Shown one piece after another: positions 24,283 to 32,790 of a stretch of 64,000 nt of DNA; within the stretch, counting starts at the first letter, position 1, and each line of letters opens with the position of its first letter. A program made the translations under genes and the position numbers. This DNA comes from CBDCIS01 sp965217565 (GTDB lineage Bacteria; Chloroflexota; Dehalococcoidia; Lucifugimonadales; CATOSD01): assembly GCA_965217565.1 (NCBI GenBank), contig CBDCIS010000006.1, positions 310,001 through 374,000 on the forward strand. Direction: 5' to 3'. Below the pieces are notes generated by a model. That model searched no databases and was not told where the DNA came from. It was given only the letters and a program-made list of their open reading frames with translations.

Positions 24283-25248
24283 TTGAAGAAAACCACAAAG
24301 CTCCAGGAGCTTTTCAACAGGGAGAAGATATTCGTTATAGCCGGGGGTGGCTGCGCGTTGCACGCCAGGATAGCGGAGGCTACCGGCTTCGAGTGCGCCT
24401 ACATGTCAGGCGCGAACACCGCGGCCCACATGCTTGGCATTCCCGACGCGGGCCTCATCACCATGACCGAGATGGTGCAGAACGCCGAGCGCATGGCGAA
24501 CGCCATCAGCATCCCCCTCATCTCCGACTCGGACCAGGGCTTCGGCACCGCGATCAACGTGCGCCGCACCGTCGCCAGCTTCGTGCGCGCGGGCGTGGCC
24601 GGCATCCACGTCGAAGACCAGCCCTTCCCCAAGCGCTGCGGCTTCGTCAAGGGCAAGGAGGTCATCCCGCTGGAGGAGGCCGTCGGCAAGTACAGGGCCG
24701 CGGTGGACGCGAAGAACGAGATCGACCCGGACTTCGTCGTCATTGCCCGCTGCGACGCGCGCGGGGCGACCGGCGGCTCCCTCGAGGAGCTCATCACCCG
24801 GCTGAAGGCGTACAAGGCGGTGGGCGTGGACGTTCTCTACGCCGAGGCGCTGACGTCCGTGGAGGAGATAGAGACGGTGCGAAGCGAGGTCGAGGGCCCG
24901 CTGATGGGCACGATGGGGTACATCGAGCCGGACCCGACGCCGGAGCAGTTGGAGAAGTGGGGCTTTGCCGCGTCCTTCAACCCCGGCCTGATAGGTAGCG
25001 CGGGCGCGCGCGCGTCCTGGGAGTACGCGAAGGCATACATGGAAGGCCCGGAGGCGCTCCAGGAATACGATGAGCGCATATCCAAAAACTACAAATACGA
25101 GATGCCCCACCTGTTCGACCTCGTAGGCTTCCCGGAGGTCGCCGAGTGGGAGGAGATGTATCTCCCCGAAGAGCAACTCAAAAAGTACGAGGACTCCATA
25201 GGCGGCTACGACCCGCGGGCGGCAGCCAAAGTGGCCGTGAAGGCCTAG
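24283..25248 (+). CDS. Isocitrate lyase/PEP mutase-family lyase (paralogue 2)
   Basis: 321 residues from TTG 24283, with GAGGAGG at 24271-24277; longer in-frame extension to 24115 has no fold. The barrel carries SDSDQGFGTAINV (81-93, metal-binding acids), VEDQPFPKRCGF with C119 as the catalytic-type Cys, and ARCDARGATGG. A C-terminal 60-residue helical extension (EYDERISKNYKYEMPHLFDL) distinguishes it from paralogue 1. The activity is a C-C lyase or hydrolase on a 2-hydroxyacid, with substrate not assignable. It follows paralogue 1 by 136 bases. Confidence 0.86.
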   Translation: MKKTTKLQELFNREKIFVIAGGGCALHARIAEATGFECAYMSGANTAAHMLGIPDAGLITMTEMVQNAERMANAISIPLISDSDQGFGTAINVRRTVASFVRAGVAGIHVEDQPFPKRCGFVKGKEVIPLEEAVGKYRAAVDAKNEIDPDFVVIARCDARGATGGSLEELITRLKAYKAVGVDVLYAEALTSVEEIETVRSEVEGPLMGTMGYIEPDPTPEQLEKWGFAASFNPGLIGSAGARASWEYAKAYMEGPEALQEYDERISKNYKYEMPHLFDLVGFPEVAEWEEMYLPEEQLKKYEDSIGGYDPRAAAKVAVKA

Positions 25249-25290
25249 CGACAGTTCCCCCTCCCTCTTGCCAAAGGGATGAACGCAAAA

Positions 25291-25327
25291 CTCCCCCTCC
25301 CTCGACGGGAGGGGGTTAGGGAGTGGG
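25291..25327 (+). repeat. Dispersed repeat C (CCCTCCCTTGACGGGAGGG type)
   Basis: CTCCCCCTCCCTCGACGGGA then GGGGGTTAGGGAGTGGG. Related copies occur at 26753, 49729 and as an inverted pair at 53370-53435. The inner CCCTCCC-TCGAC-GGGAGGG part can fold as a hairpin. Confidence 0.65.
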
Positions 25328-25406
25328 TGTCGGGGCCGCGCGGGGTGTTACGCAAATGCCCCCTTATTGGCAGCAATCGCAAAGTTACGAATGGGAGAGG
25401 TGTAAC

Positions 25407-26663
25407 ATGGGAATGACAATTGCCGAAAAGATACTGGCTGCCCACGCGGGCAGGAACGAGGTCAAGCCGGGGGAGTTCCTCTGGTGCAAGGTTGACGCCT
25501 CCGTCGGCATTCCGGCGGAAGCGCTGGCGGACTTGGACGTCGAGAGGCTCTTCAACCCCGACAGGACCTACGTGGTAGAAGACCACCAGGCGCCGCCGCC
25601 AAACATCCGCGCGGCCAACAACATGAAACTGCTGCGAGAGAACGTGAAGAAGTACGGAATCAAGAACTTCTTCGACTATGGCAGGCAGGGCATCCTGCAC
25701 CAGGTCTTCCCGGAGAACGGCATGATAGCGCCGGGAGAGTTGATCCCCATGCCCGACTCCCACTCAACCGCGGGCGGCGTGTTCAACGCCTGCGTCACCA
25801 ACGCGGCAATGGACAGCATCCTCGGCCACATCTTCGGCGAGTACTGGTTTCGAGTGCCCGAAAGCCAGAAGTGGAACCTCGTTGGCGAGTTCCCCGGCCC
25901 GGAGGGTTTCATCGTTGGCAAGGACGTCGTGCTGAAGATTACGGGAACATACGGTACGGACATCGGGCTCTACAAGTCGATGGAGATGACCGGCCCCGTA
26001 GCCAGCCAGATGAGCCTTTCCAGCCGCTGGACCATCTCCAACATGGGCGTGGAGATGGGCGCGAAGTTCACCATCTTCGAGTACGACGAAAAGACCGAGG
26101 ACTTCCTGCGCGGCAGGATAAATCGGCCCTACACGCCCGTCTTCGCCGATGCCGACGCGGAGTACGAGGACGAGTTCACGCTGGACGTCACCGACCTCGA
26201 GCCACAGGTTGCCTGCCCCCACGACCCCGGCAACGTGAAGGGTATAACCGAGCTGGAAGCCGAGAAGATCAGGATCGACCAGGGACTGATCGGTTCCTGC
26301 ACGAACGCCCGCTTGGAGGACTTCGAGATGGCCGCCAGGATACTGAAGGGCAACCAGATTCACCCCGACGTTCGCCTGCTGTGCAGCCCCGCGTCCATGA
26401 ACGTATGGCGCGAGGTTCTGGACGCCGGCTTGTGGCAGACGTTCTCGGACGCCGGCGCGAACATCGAGCACTCCACCTGCGGGCCGTGCTACGGCGGGCA
26501 CATGGGCGTGCTGGGCGATGGCGAGGTCTGCATCGCGTCCACCAATCGCAACTTCCAGGGCCGGCAAGGCAGCTCCGAGGCGTTCGTGTATCTCGCCAAC
26601 CCGGCCGTTGTCGCGGCCTCCTGCGTCAAGGGATACATCGCAGACCCCAGGAGCTTCCTCTAG
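25407..26663 (+). CDS. Aconitase-family large subunit (LeuC/DmdA-like dehydratase)
   Basis: 418 residues from ATG 25407. Iron-sulphur cysteines are in GSCTNARLEDF and STCGPCYGGHMG, with the family tail CIASTNRNFQGRQGS. The early signature reads PDSHSTAGGVFNACVTN rather than the common GDSHTCT, so it is a divergent member. It forms a two-subunit hydro-lyase with the small subunit downstream. Isopropylmalate isomerase is the generic name, but no leuA or leuB is present and lyase genes flank it. A 2,3-dimethylmalate or methylcitrate-type dehydratase is therefore a fair alternative. No experimentally tested relative can be named from sequence alone. Confidence 0.82.
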   Translation: MGMTIAEKILAAHAGRNEVKPGEFLWCKVDASVGIPAEALADLDVERLFNPDRTYVVEDHQAPPPNIRAANNMKLLRENVKKYGIKNFFDYGRQGILHQVFPENGMIAPGELIPMPDSHSTAGGVFNACVTNAAMDSILGHIFGEYWFRVPESQKWNLVGEFPGPEGFIVGKDVVLKITGTYGTDIGLYKSMEMTGPVASQMSLSSRWTISNMGVEMGAKFTIFEYDEKTEDFLRGRINRPYTPVFADADAEYEDEFTLDVTDLEPQVACPHDPGNVKGITELEAEKIRIDQGLIGSCTNARLEDFEMAARILKGNQIHPDVRLLCSPASMNVWREVLDAGLWQTFSDAGANIEHSTCGPCYGGHMGVLGDGEVCIASTNRNFQGRQGSSEAFVYLANPAVVAASCVKGYIADPRSFL

Positions 26664-26706
26664 GCGTACAGGGCTAGCGCATATTCGAGAACCATCCTCG
26701 CGGCCG

Positions 26707-26790
26707 TCACACTCCCGCGAAAGTGGGAACCCACACCGTGGATGGCCGCTCCTCCCCCTCCCTTGACGGGAGGGGTTGGGGGAAGGGTGA
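26707..26790 (+). repeat. Repeat A variant followed by repeat C
   Basis: CACTCCCGCGAAAGTGGGAA (26709-26728) is a repeat A copy with a mutated arm. CTCCCCCTCCCTTGACGGGA and GGGGTTGGGGGAAGGG (26751-26786) are repeat C. Both lie in the 236-base space between large and small subunit genes. Confidence 0.6.
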
Positions 26791-26899
26791 CGTTGGAGGT
26801 AAGGGCGCGGTCGCCAAGTTGAGTATGGTTTCCGAGGCTCGCTCGCCGCAACGTCCCGTTGGAGCGGTTGCATGCAAGACAATTCAAGGAGAAACAAGC

Positions 26900-27439
26900 A
26901 TGGCAGACGACCTGATATACAAGGGCAAGGTCTGGAAGTTCGGGGACCGAATCAGCACGGACCTGATGATGCCGGGCGCGCAGGTGCTCGCGGGCGGCGG
27001 CATGGACAGAGAGCCGCACAAGTGGTGCTTCAATGCCAACCGCCCCGGCTGGACCGACGAGGTCCAGGAGGGCGACATCATCGTCGCCGGGGTCAACTTT
27101 GGCTGCGGCTCCAGCCGCAACGGCGCGCAGGCCATCCAGAAGAACGGCGTCGGCGCAATCATCGCCGAGTCCACCTCCCGTATCTTCTTCCGTAACGCGG
27201 TCAACAGCGCCCTGCCGACGCTATGGTGCAAGGGCGTCATGGCCGCCTTCGACGAGGGCGACGTCGCCGAGATAAACATGAACACCGGCGAGATCAAAAA
27301 CCTCACCAAGGGCACCTCCATCACCGGCGAGGCCTGGGCAGAGGACAGCCCGCCGATGCAGATTCTCAGGGCCGGCGGCTTCTACCCCTACGTCCGCAAG
27401 ATGATCCAGGAGAGGGGCCTCCCCGAGCCGGTCAGCTAG
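26900..27439 (+). CDS. Aconitase-family small subunit (LeuD/DmdB-like)
   Basis: 179 residues from ATG 26900, eight bases after AAGGAGA. The swivelling-domain motifs are present: GDRISTDLMMPG (equivalent to the DxIDTD region of LeuD) and NFGCGSSRNGAQ, where LeuD usually has GCGSSREHA. The E-H pair is thus replaced by N-G, which should alter substrate recognition. It completes the dehydratase with the large subunit 236 bases upstream. An upstream in-frame ATG at 26723 lies in repeat C sequence and was rejected. Confidence 0.85.
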   Translation: MADDLIYKGKVWKFGDRISTDLMMPGAQVLAGGGMDREPHKWCFNANRPGWTDEVQEGDIIVAGVNFGCGSSRNGAQAIQKNGVGAIIAESTSRIFFRNAVNSALPTLWCKGVMAAFDEGDVAEINMNTGEIKNLTKGTSITGEAWAEDSPPMQILRAGGFYPYVRKMIQERGLPEPVS

Positions 27440-27450
27440 GGTACACCCTC

Positions 27451-27483
27451 GTAGGGGGCGACCGGCTGGTCGCCCCCCCTACT
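27451..27483. repeat. GC-rich palindrome of the GTAGGGGCGACC class
   Basis: GTAGGGGGCGACC (27451-27463) pairs with GGTCGCCCCCCCTAC (27469-27483), apart from a small bulge. It resembles the perfect palindrome at 18171-18198 and could serve as an internal terminator between small subunit and paralogue 3. Confidence 0.6.
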
Positions 27484-27497
27484 CCAAAGGAGAAACG

Positions 27498-28373
27498 ATG
27501 CCCAATCCAAACATGCGCCTCGCCTTGGAGCAGGGGAAGATGGTGGTGGCCCCAGGCGCTTACGACGCCATAACCGCTCGCCTATTCAGGCACATGGGTT
27601 TCGAGGCTCTCTACATCCCCGGCTCCCAGACCGGCACAGTGCTGGGAACCACCGAGCCGCTGACATCGCTCACGCAGATGGCCCAGGTGGGCGAGACCGT
27701 CGCCAAGGGCGTGCGCTTCGAGCTTCCCGTCATCCTGGACGCGGGCGCGGGCTTCGGCGAACCCGTCCATGTAATGAACGCCGTGGAGACCCTCGAGGAC
27801 GCGGGTATCACCGCGATTCACATCGAAGACCAGTTCTACCCCAAGCGCGTCTCCTACCACCGGGGCCTCGAGCACATCGTCCCAATCGAGGTCTATCAGC
27901 AGCGGCTGGAGTACGCGCTCAAGGCTCGCCGCAGCGAGGACTTCCTCATCATAGCCCGCAACGACGGCATCCGCGCCGTGGAGGGCGGCTCGCAGGAGGA
28001 AGCCGTCCGACGCGCCCACGCCGCGATGGAGCTTGGCGTTGACATAATCATGCCGCTCGGCGTGCGCGACAGGGCGCAGTACGAGTACCTGCGCCGCGAA
28101 ATCAAGGACATCCCCATGCTCGCGCTGGCCGGCATCGGCCCGCTGGGCGTGAAAGAGTTCGAGTCCATCGGCTACCAGGTCGTCATCTATCCAGGAACCA
28201 CCATAGGCAGCGCGCTCAACGGGATATACCACGCCTACAAAAGCGTGCTGGGCACCGGCCACGCGAGCATGACTGAGGAACAGAGCGCTATGGCGCGCGA
28301 CCTGACCAACACGCTGCTGAGGTTCGATGAAATGTGGGAAGTGGAGGCCGCCACGACCGAGCGTGGAGGCTGA
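27498..28373 (+). CDS. ICL/PEP mutase-family protein, divergent paralogue 3
   Basis: 291 residues, with AAAGGAGA six bases before ATG 27498. The barrel fold and IHIEDQFYPKR are clear, but two active-site landmarks differ from its neighbours. The metal motif reads LDAGAGFGEP (80-89), with Gly where paralogue 1 has the second Asp, and the loop reads KRVSYHRG (116-123), with Val in place of the catalytic-type Cys. It is therefore unlikely to catalyse the same retro-aldol cleavage. A hydrolase, mutase or structural role is possible. It is third in the lyase/dehydratase cluster, and its C-terminus is about 15 residues longer than in paralogue 1. Confidence 0.84.
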   Translation: MPNPNMRLALEQGKMVVAPGAYDAITARLFRHMGFEALYIPGSQTGTVLGTTEPLTSLTQMAQVGETVAKGVRFELPVILDAGAGFGEPVHVMNAVETLEDAGITAIHIEDQFYPKRVSYHRGLEHIVPIEVYQQRLEYALKARRSEDFLIIARNDGIRAVEGGSQEEAVRRAHAAMELGVDIIMPLGVRDRAQYEYLRREIKDIPMLALAGIGPLGVKEFESIGYQVVIYPGTTIGSALNGIYHAYKSVLGTGHASMTEEQSAMARDLTNTLLRFDEMWEVEAATTERGG

Positions 28374-28399
28374 AACTCCTCGACCGCACGTTTCGAAGT

Positions 28400-28455
28400 G
28401 AGTGATGACCAGCTGAGTCATCGCTCGTCTATGGGGGCGGGTTTCAACCCGCCCC
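28400..28455 (+). terminator. Double hairpin after the lyase cluster
   Basis: GAGTGATGAC (28400-28409) pairs with GTCATCGCTC (28417-28426) at nine of ten positions. GGGGCGGGTT (28434-28443) pairs perfectly with AACCCGCCCC (28446-28455). The tandem hairpins lie 27 bases after the paralogue 3 stop and fit a transcription stop, although no long T-run follows. Confidence 0.5.
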
Positions 28456-28530
28456 GTCGCATTTTGCGAATCTCGCCATGTCCGGGCGTTCGACTACGCG
28501 ACCGTACAACCGCCTACCACAAGGTTGAAT

Positions 28531-29019
28531 GTGAAACGCCTAGTACGTTACCATAGGGCAAGGTGGCGGCTGAGACGCGCCCGCAGACGCCGCGCGTTTA
28601 TTGCGCGTCAGCCCAACGAGACGCTGGACTTAATCCGAAGGCTTGCGTCCCCCGTGAGCGCGCTGATTGCGGGCATCGTCGCTGTGCTGAACCTGATTGT
28701 ACGGCTTGATGGAAGCTGGACAGAGGCACTATCAACTGGCGCGTCAGTCGCCTTTCTCACGTTTCTGTCAGTGGAGGTGCCAAACATGGTTCTCAACGAG
28801 TATAGAGTACGGAGTGAACGGGAAGCGCGCGAGAGGGCTGCCGCCGAGCTCGAGCGCGAACGAGAGGCGCGGTTGGCCGCGGAGACAAAGGCAGAGGCCG
28901 CGGAGACAAAGGCAGAGGCCGCGCAACGGCGCTCAGACCGCCTGATGGCGGTCCTTGTAGCGACGCTCAAAGACAAAGATGTTGACACCCAACTGCTCGA
29001 TGCCTTGCTGGAAGAGTGA
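28531..29019 (+). CDS. Membrane-anchored coiled-coil hypothetical protein
   Basis: 162 residues from GTG 28531 (AAGG six bases upstream; TTG 28525 is an alternative). The very basic N-terminus (RARWRLRRARRRRAF) precedes one or two hydrophobic segments near residues 36-58 and 68-88, then a charged coiled coil (about 92-145) of E, R, A and K. The coiled coil contains two exact 21-base repeats (28879-28920) encoding AETKAEA twice. No family is recognised. It is probably an inner-membrane protein with a cytoplasmic rod. Confidence 0.6.
   Translation: MKRLVRYHRARWRLRRARRRRAFIARQPNETLDLIRRLASPVSALIAGIVAVLNLIVRLDGSWTEALSTGASVAFLTFLSVEVPNMVLNEYRVRSEREARERAAAELEREREARLAAETKAEAAETKAEAAQRRSDRLMAVLVATLKDKDVDTQLLDALLEE
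28879..28920 (+). repeat. Two-copy 21-bp in-frame tandem repeat
   Basis: Two identical 21-base units (28879-28899 and 28900-28920) each encode seven residues, AETKAEA, and keep the heptad register of the coiled coil. Confidence 0.9.
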
Positions 29020-29101
29020 TCGCATGGCGCGCTCGTTCCGCGGCTAACATTCGACAGCCGCCCCGGTCACCCCCAGCCCACGAAACCCAAGGAGGCGCAC
29101 C

Positions 29102-30457
29102 ATGGGACTTACCGATTCTATCGCCCGCTGGATTATCGCCACAACCTACGATGACCTTCCCCGGGACGCGGTTGTCGCCGCCAAGCGGGCCATGCTCGAC
29201 ACGCTCGGCGTCTCGCTCGCCGGCGCGACGCAGCCCGTCGGCAAGATAGTCATCGACTATACGCGGGCAGCTGGAGGGGCACCGGAGGCCAGCGTCATCG
29301 CCGGCGGTATGCGCACCAGCCTGGCCGACGCCGCCTTTGCCAACGGCGTCCTGGCCCACGCCACCGACTTCGACGACACCTGGCTGCCCGTGGGCCATCC
29401 CACTTGCACCGTGTTCCCGGTCGTGCTCGCGCTTGGTGAGAAACTCGGCGCGTCGGGCCGCGACATCATCAACGCCTTCGTCATCGGGCTTGAGATTCAC
29501 GGCAAGATAGGCATAGGCCATCACACGCCGGGCTTCCACAGCACAGGCGCCTACGGAGTGCTGGCCGCCGCGGCCGCCGCGTCGAAGATGCTGGGGCTGG
29601 ACGAGTGGCAGATTCGCATGGCCCTGGCAATCGCGGCGTCTCACGCCAGCGGCATCGGCAAGAACGTGGGCACGATGATCAAGCCCTACCACTCCGGCAA
29701 CGCCGCGTCCGGCGGTCTCCGCGCCGCCCTGCTGGCGAAGGCGGGCTTCACCGGCGACCCCGAGCCAATCGACGGGCCGCGGGGCTACGCCGACACCTTC
29801 ATGGACGGGACCTACGACGCGCAGGCCACCATCGCCGCGCTCGGCAAACCCTTCCATGTGGTCAGCCCCGGCATCGGTGTCAAGAAGTATCCCACGTGCT
29901 ACCTGAATCACCGCGCCCTGGACGCTATCCTGAAGCTGGTCATCGCCAACGACGTGTGCCCCGAACAGGTGGAGGAGGTCGTGGTCACCGTTCCCTACGA
30001 GGGCTGGCTCAATCGCATGGACCTGGACTTTGGACTGCGAGCCAAGTTCAGCTTGCAGTACAACATGGCGGAAGCCATCCTCTCGCGCAAGATCGTCATC
30101 GAGAGCTTCGATGACGAGTACGTCAACCGCCCTGAGGCCAGGGAGATGATGGAGCGCGTCCGCTTGCAGGAAGACCCTTCCATCCCGCGCGAGTACCAGG
30201 ACGCATCCAATCCAGTGACGCTGCACCTCAAGGACGGCCGCACCCTCTACGAGACGGTGGACGTTCCCCACGGCGACTGGGACGACCTGCTGAGCCAGGA
30301 AGAGCTCCTGTCCAAGTACCGCGACAACGCCAACCGCGTCCTGGCGCCGGAGGACGTCCAGCGCACGATAGACTCGACGCTGGGGTTGGAAGACCTGCGG
30401 GAGATAGGGGAGCTGGCCCAGGTATATTCGCAGCCGGGCCTCGTGGGGGTGGCATAG
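29102..30457 (+). CDS. MmgE/PrpD-family protein (2-methylcitrate dehydratase-like)
   Basis: 451 residues, with AAGGAGG six bases before ATG 29102. GLTDSIARWII and AKRAMLDTLGVSLAGA at the start, ATDFDDTWLPVGHPTCTVFP near 90-110, MIKPYHSGNAASGG near 195-208 and VKKYPTCYLNH near 260 are family hallmarks. PrpD dehydrates 2-methylcitrate; other members are cis-aconitate decarboxylase or iminodisuccinate epimerase, so specificity is open. Its position after three ICL/PEPM proteins and an aconitase-like dehydratase suggests a methylcitrate-like or itaconate-related acid pathway. No PrpC-like synthase is present in the window. Confidence 0.9.
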   Translation: MGLTDSIARWIIATTYDDLPRDAVVAAKRAMLDTLGVSLAGATQPVGKIVIDYTRAAGGAPEASVIAGGMRTSLADAAFANGVLAHATDFDDTWLPVGHPTCTVFPVVLALGEKLGASGRDIINAFVIGLEIHGKIGIGHHTPGFHSTGAYGVLAAAAAASKMLGLDEWQIRMALAIAASHASGIGKNVGTMIKPYHSGNAASGGLRAALLAKAGFTGDPEPIDGPRGYADTFMDGTYDAQATIAALGKPFHVVSPGIGVKKYPTCYLNHRALDAILKLVIANDVCPEQVEEVVVTVPYEGWLNRMDLDFGLRAKFSLQYNMAEAILSRKIVIESFDDEYVNRPEAREMMERVRLQEDPSIPREYQDASNPVTLHLKDGRTLYETVDVPHGDWDDLLSQEELLSKYRDNANRVLAPEDVQRTIDSTLGLEDLREIGELAQVYSQPGLVGVA

Positions 30458-30514
30458 CCGGAGCCCCAACACTAAGCGACGATTGGTAGGCCAATATCGA
30501 GGAGACCAGCGAGA

Positions 30515-31287
30515 ATGACAGGCGAGTATCTGCCGGAAAAATCCGGCGGCGAAAAGACGTGGGAGAGAATACTGAGGGTGTCTATGGCACTCCCCGGCGC
30601 CAAGGTAGACCGTACTTCATTTCTCGCTTCCCAACTTTGGAACTATTGTGATGAACAACAGGTCAGTAGGGCGATTCAGTGCAGGCCTGCCTCGGCGGGC
30701 ATATCGCCTGACTTGATTGACAAGATGGCAGATTCCTGCATAAGGTCACATGTGCTCAAGGCATCCGGCATATCGTTTGCCGCTGGCTTGCCGGGCGGCT
30801 GGGCCATGGCAGGGACTATCCCAGTCGATGTCGCGCAGTTCTACTGGCACGCATTGGTTCTGGCCCAGAAGTTGGCGTACTTGTACGGTTGGCCAGACCT
30901 GCTTGAAAAAGGTGAGGTCGATGAGCAAACAGAGCTTCAGCTAACCCTACTGGTCGGCTCAATGATGGGAGCGGCGGCGGCCAACCGGGGATTGACAGAG
31001 TTGGCTAAGCGCTTCGCCGGACAAGTTGCCCATCGTCTCCCGCGGCAGGCGCTCACAAAGACCGCATACTATCCCATCGTGAAACAGGTAGGCAAGTGGA
31101 TCGGAATGAAGACGCTGTTACGAAACGGGGATTTGCTGGAGGAGTGGCCAAAGTGGTCCCAGTGATAGGGGGCTTCGTCTCAGCTGGTGTGACAGCAGCA
31201 ATGATGCTGCCAATGGCGAAGCGACTGAAGAACCACCTCAGGAAGCTGAGGTATGCGCTTCCTAATGAAGAGGAGAAGCCACTATAG
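30515..31287 (+). pseudogene. EcsC-family gene with a single-base frameshift near its 3' end
   Basis: The first frame (30515-31165) gives 216 residues, including VAQFYWHALVLAQKLAYLYGWPD and ending in unrelated sequence after VGKWIGMKTL. From about 31110 a second frame continues the family pattern: TKRGFAGGVAKVVPVIGGFV, then MLPMAKRLKNHLRKL, to TAG 31285. Together they make about 256 residues, normal for EcsC-like proteins. A one-base deletion near ATGAAGACGCTG (31106-31117) explains the break. EcsC family proteins are of unknown function and often have amphipathic helices; a sequencing error is possible. GAGGAG precedes the start. Confidence 0.7.
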
Positions 31288-31371
31288 CCACCGAATATAA
31301 TAGACGCTGACTAAATGCGGAACCATAAGATTCCCCCGCCCTTGACACCCGTCGAGGAGGAAGTAGTTCCC

Positions 31372-32733
31372 TCACCCGTCCAGGCCCAGCACCTTGCGAT
31401 AGTCCGGGTCGTACAGGGCTATGCTGCCCATGCGGAGCTGCCCCTCGATGTCCGCGGGCTGCGGGTTGAGCTGCTCCACTTGCGTTGGCACCGTGCCCAC
31501 TATTCCCGCCTCTATCATGCTGGCTATAGCCGATTCGTCCATTGCCAGCAGTTCTTTCAGCGCGTAGTCGTTGTGCTGGCCGAGCTGCGCCACCATGCGC
31601 ATCTGTCCGTGCGACTTGGAGAACTTGTAGGGCCGCCCCGCGTACCATCGCGCCCCAACGCCTTCCACCTCTGGCGGGTCCGTGTATTTCTCGAAGAACT
31701 CGCGGCTCCTGAAGTGGGGGTTCGTCAGCACGTCGCGGGAGTTGAGCACGGCCCCGGCGGGCACGCCCCGCTCCTGAAGCGCGTGCATCACCTGCAGATG
31801 GTCGAGTGTCCGCGTCCACGCCTCTATGATGCCGTCCAGCTCCTCCCTGTGCCTCCAGCGAGCCTCATTGGAAGAGAAGCGTGGATCGTCCGGCAACTCC
31901 GGGAGATTCATGACGTCGCAAAGCGCCAGCCACTCGTGTTCGTCGCGCGCCGCGATGGTGACCCACCTGTCGTCACCGGCGCACTCGTAGCAACCATGCG
32001 GCGCCATCCAGCGGTGCAGGTTGCCCGTCCGTTCCGGGTTGGAGCCTCTGACCTGCCGCTCCAGCAGCGCCACGCCAACGTTCGACACGCCCGACTCGTA
32101 CATGGACATGTCGATGAACGCGCCCTCGCCCGTGCGGTTGCGATGGTGCAGCGCCATGAGGACGGCCAGCATGTTGTTCCAGCAGGTGGTGATGTCCACG
32201 TAGGAGGTATTCGCCCGGACCGGTGGGCCGTCGGGAAAGCCGGTCATGTGCGAGAGGCTGCTCATCGCCTCCACCGTGCGCGCGAACGCGCCGTAGCCGC
32301 GCCACTCGCCCGTCTGCCCGTAGCCGGTGGTTCTCAGCATGATGATGTCCGGCTTCACCTGCCGCAACGTCTCGTAGGTTAGTCCGAACCGCTCCATGAT
32401 GCCGGTGCGATTGTTCTCAGTAACCACGTCGGTTATGGCGACGAGCTCTTTGAACGCCTCCGCGCCATCCGGGGTTCGCAGATCCAGCGTAACGCTCTTC
32501 TTGCTACGCGACCAGGTGTGATGCGTGCCGCCCTGGTTCCAGAAGCGCTCGCCGACCTTGTTTTCGGGATACGGCCCCAGGTTGCGCACGACCATGCGCC
32601 CCAGCGACTCTACCCTGATAACCTCGGCTCCCATCTCGCTGAGGTTGACCGTGGCCCAGGGAAGTTGCAGCCACTCCTCGATGGTGAGGATTCGCACGCC
32701 GCGCAGGGGCATTCGCTTGGAGTTAGGATTCAT
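31372..32733 (-). CDS. CaiB/BaiF-family CoA-transferase (Asp retained)
   Basis: 453 residues from ATG 32733; upstream GTGAGG supports this over the earlier ATG at 32778. GVRILTIEEWLQLPWATVNLS, GAEVIRVESL, SKKSVTLDLRTPDG and FIDMSMYESG are class III CoA-transferase landmarks. The acyl-anhydride-forming Asp appears in NTSYVDITTCWNN near residue 190. It moves CoA between a CoA-thioester and a carboxylic acid by a covalent Asp intermediate, activating acids such as those made by the cluster upstream. A second, larger-sequence-divergent CoA-transferase lies next to it on the same strand. Confidence 0.88.
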   Translation of the reverse strand: MNPNSKRMPLRGVRILTIEEWLQLPWATVNLSEMGAEVIRVESLGRMVVRNLGPYPENKVGERFWNQGGTHHTWSRSKKSVTLDLRTPDGAEAFKELVAITDVVTENNRTGIMERFGLTYETLRQVKPDIIMLRTTGYGQTGEWRGYGAFARTVEAMSSLSHMTGFPDGPPVRANTSYVDITTCWNNMLAVLMALHHRNRTGEGAFIDMSMYESGVSNVGVALLERQVRGSNPERTGNLHRWMAPHGCYECAGDDRWVTIAARDEHEWLALCDVMNLPELPDDPRFSSNEARWRHREELDGIIEAWTRTLDHLQVMHALQERGVPAGAVLNSRDVLTNPHFRSREFFEKYTDPPEVEGVGARWYAGRPYKFSKSHGQMRMVAQLGQHNDYALKELLAMDESAIASMIEAGIVGTVPTQVEQLNPQPADIEGQLRMGSIALYDPDYRKVLGLDG

Positions 32734-32790
32734 ATTAGCCTCACCCTGGTTTGAAGTGGCATAGCCCGCTTCGCTCACGGCGACGCCGGG

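Noticed and set aside
25407..27439. The LeuC/LeuD-like pair as ordinary leucine biosynthesis
   Set aside because: No leuA or leuB is present, flanking genes are lyases and PrpD, and both subunits differ at usual motif positions. Not excluded outright, so no leuC/leuD symbol was given.
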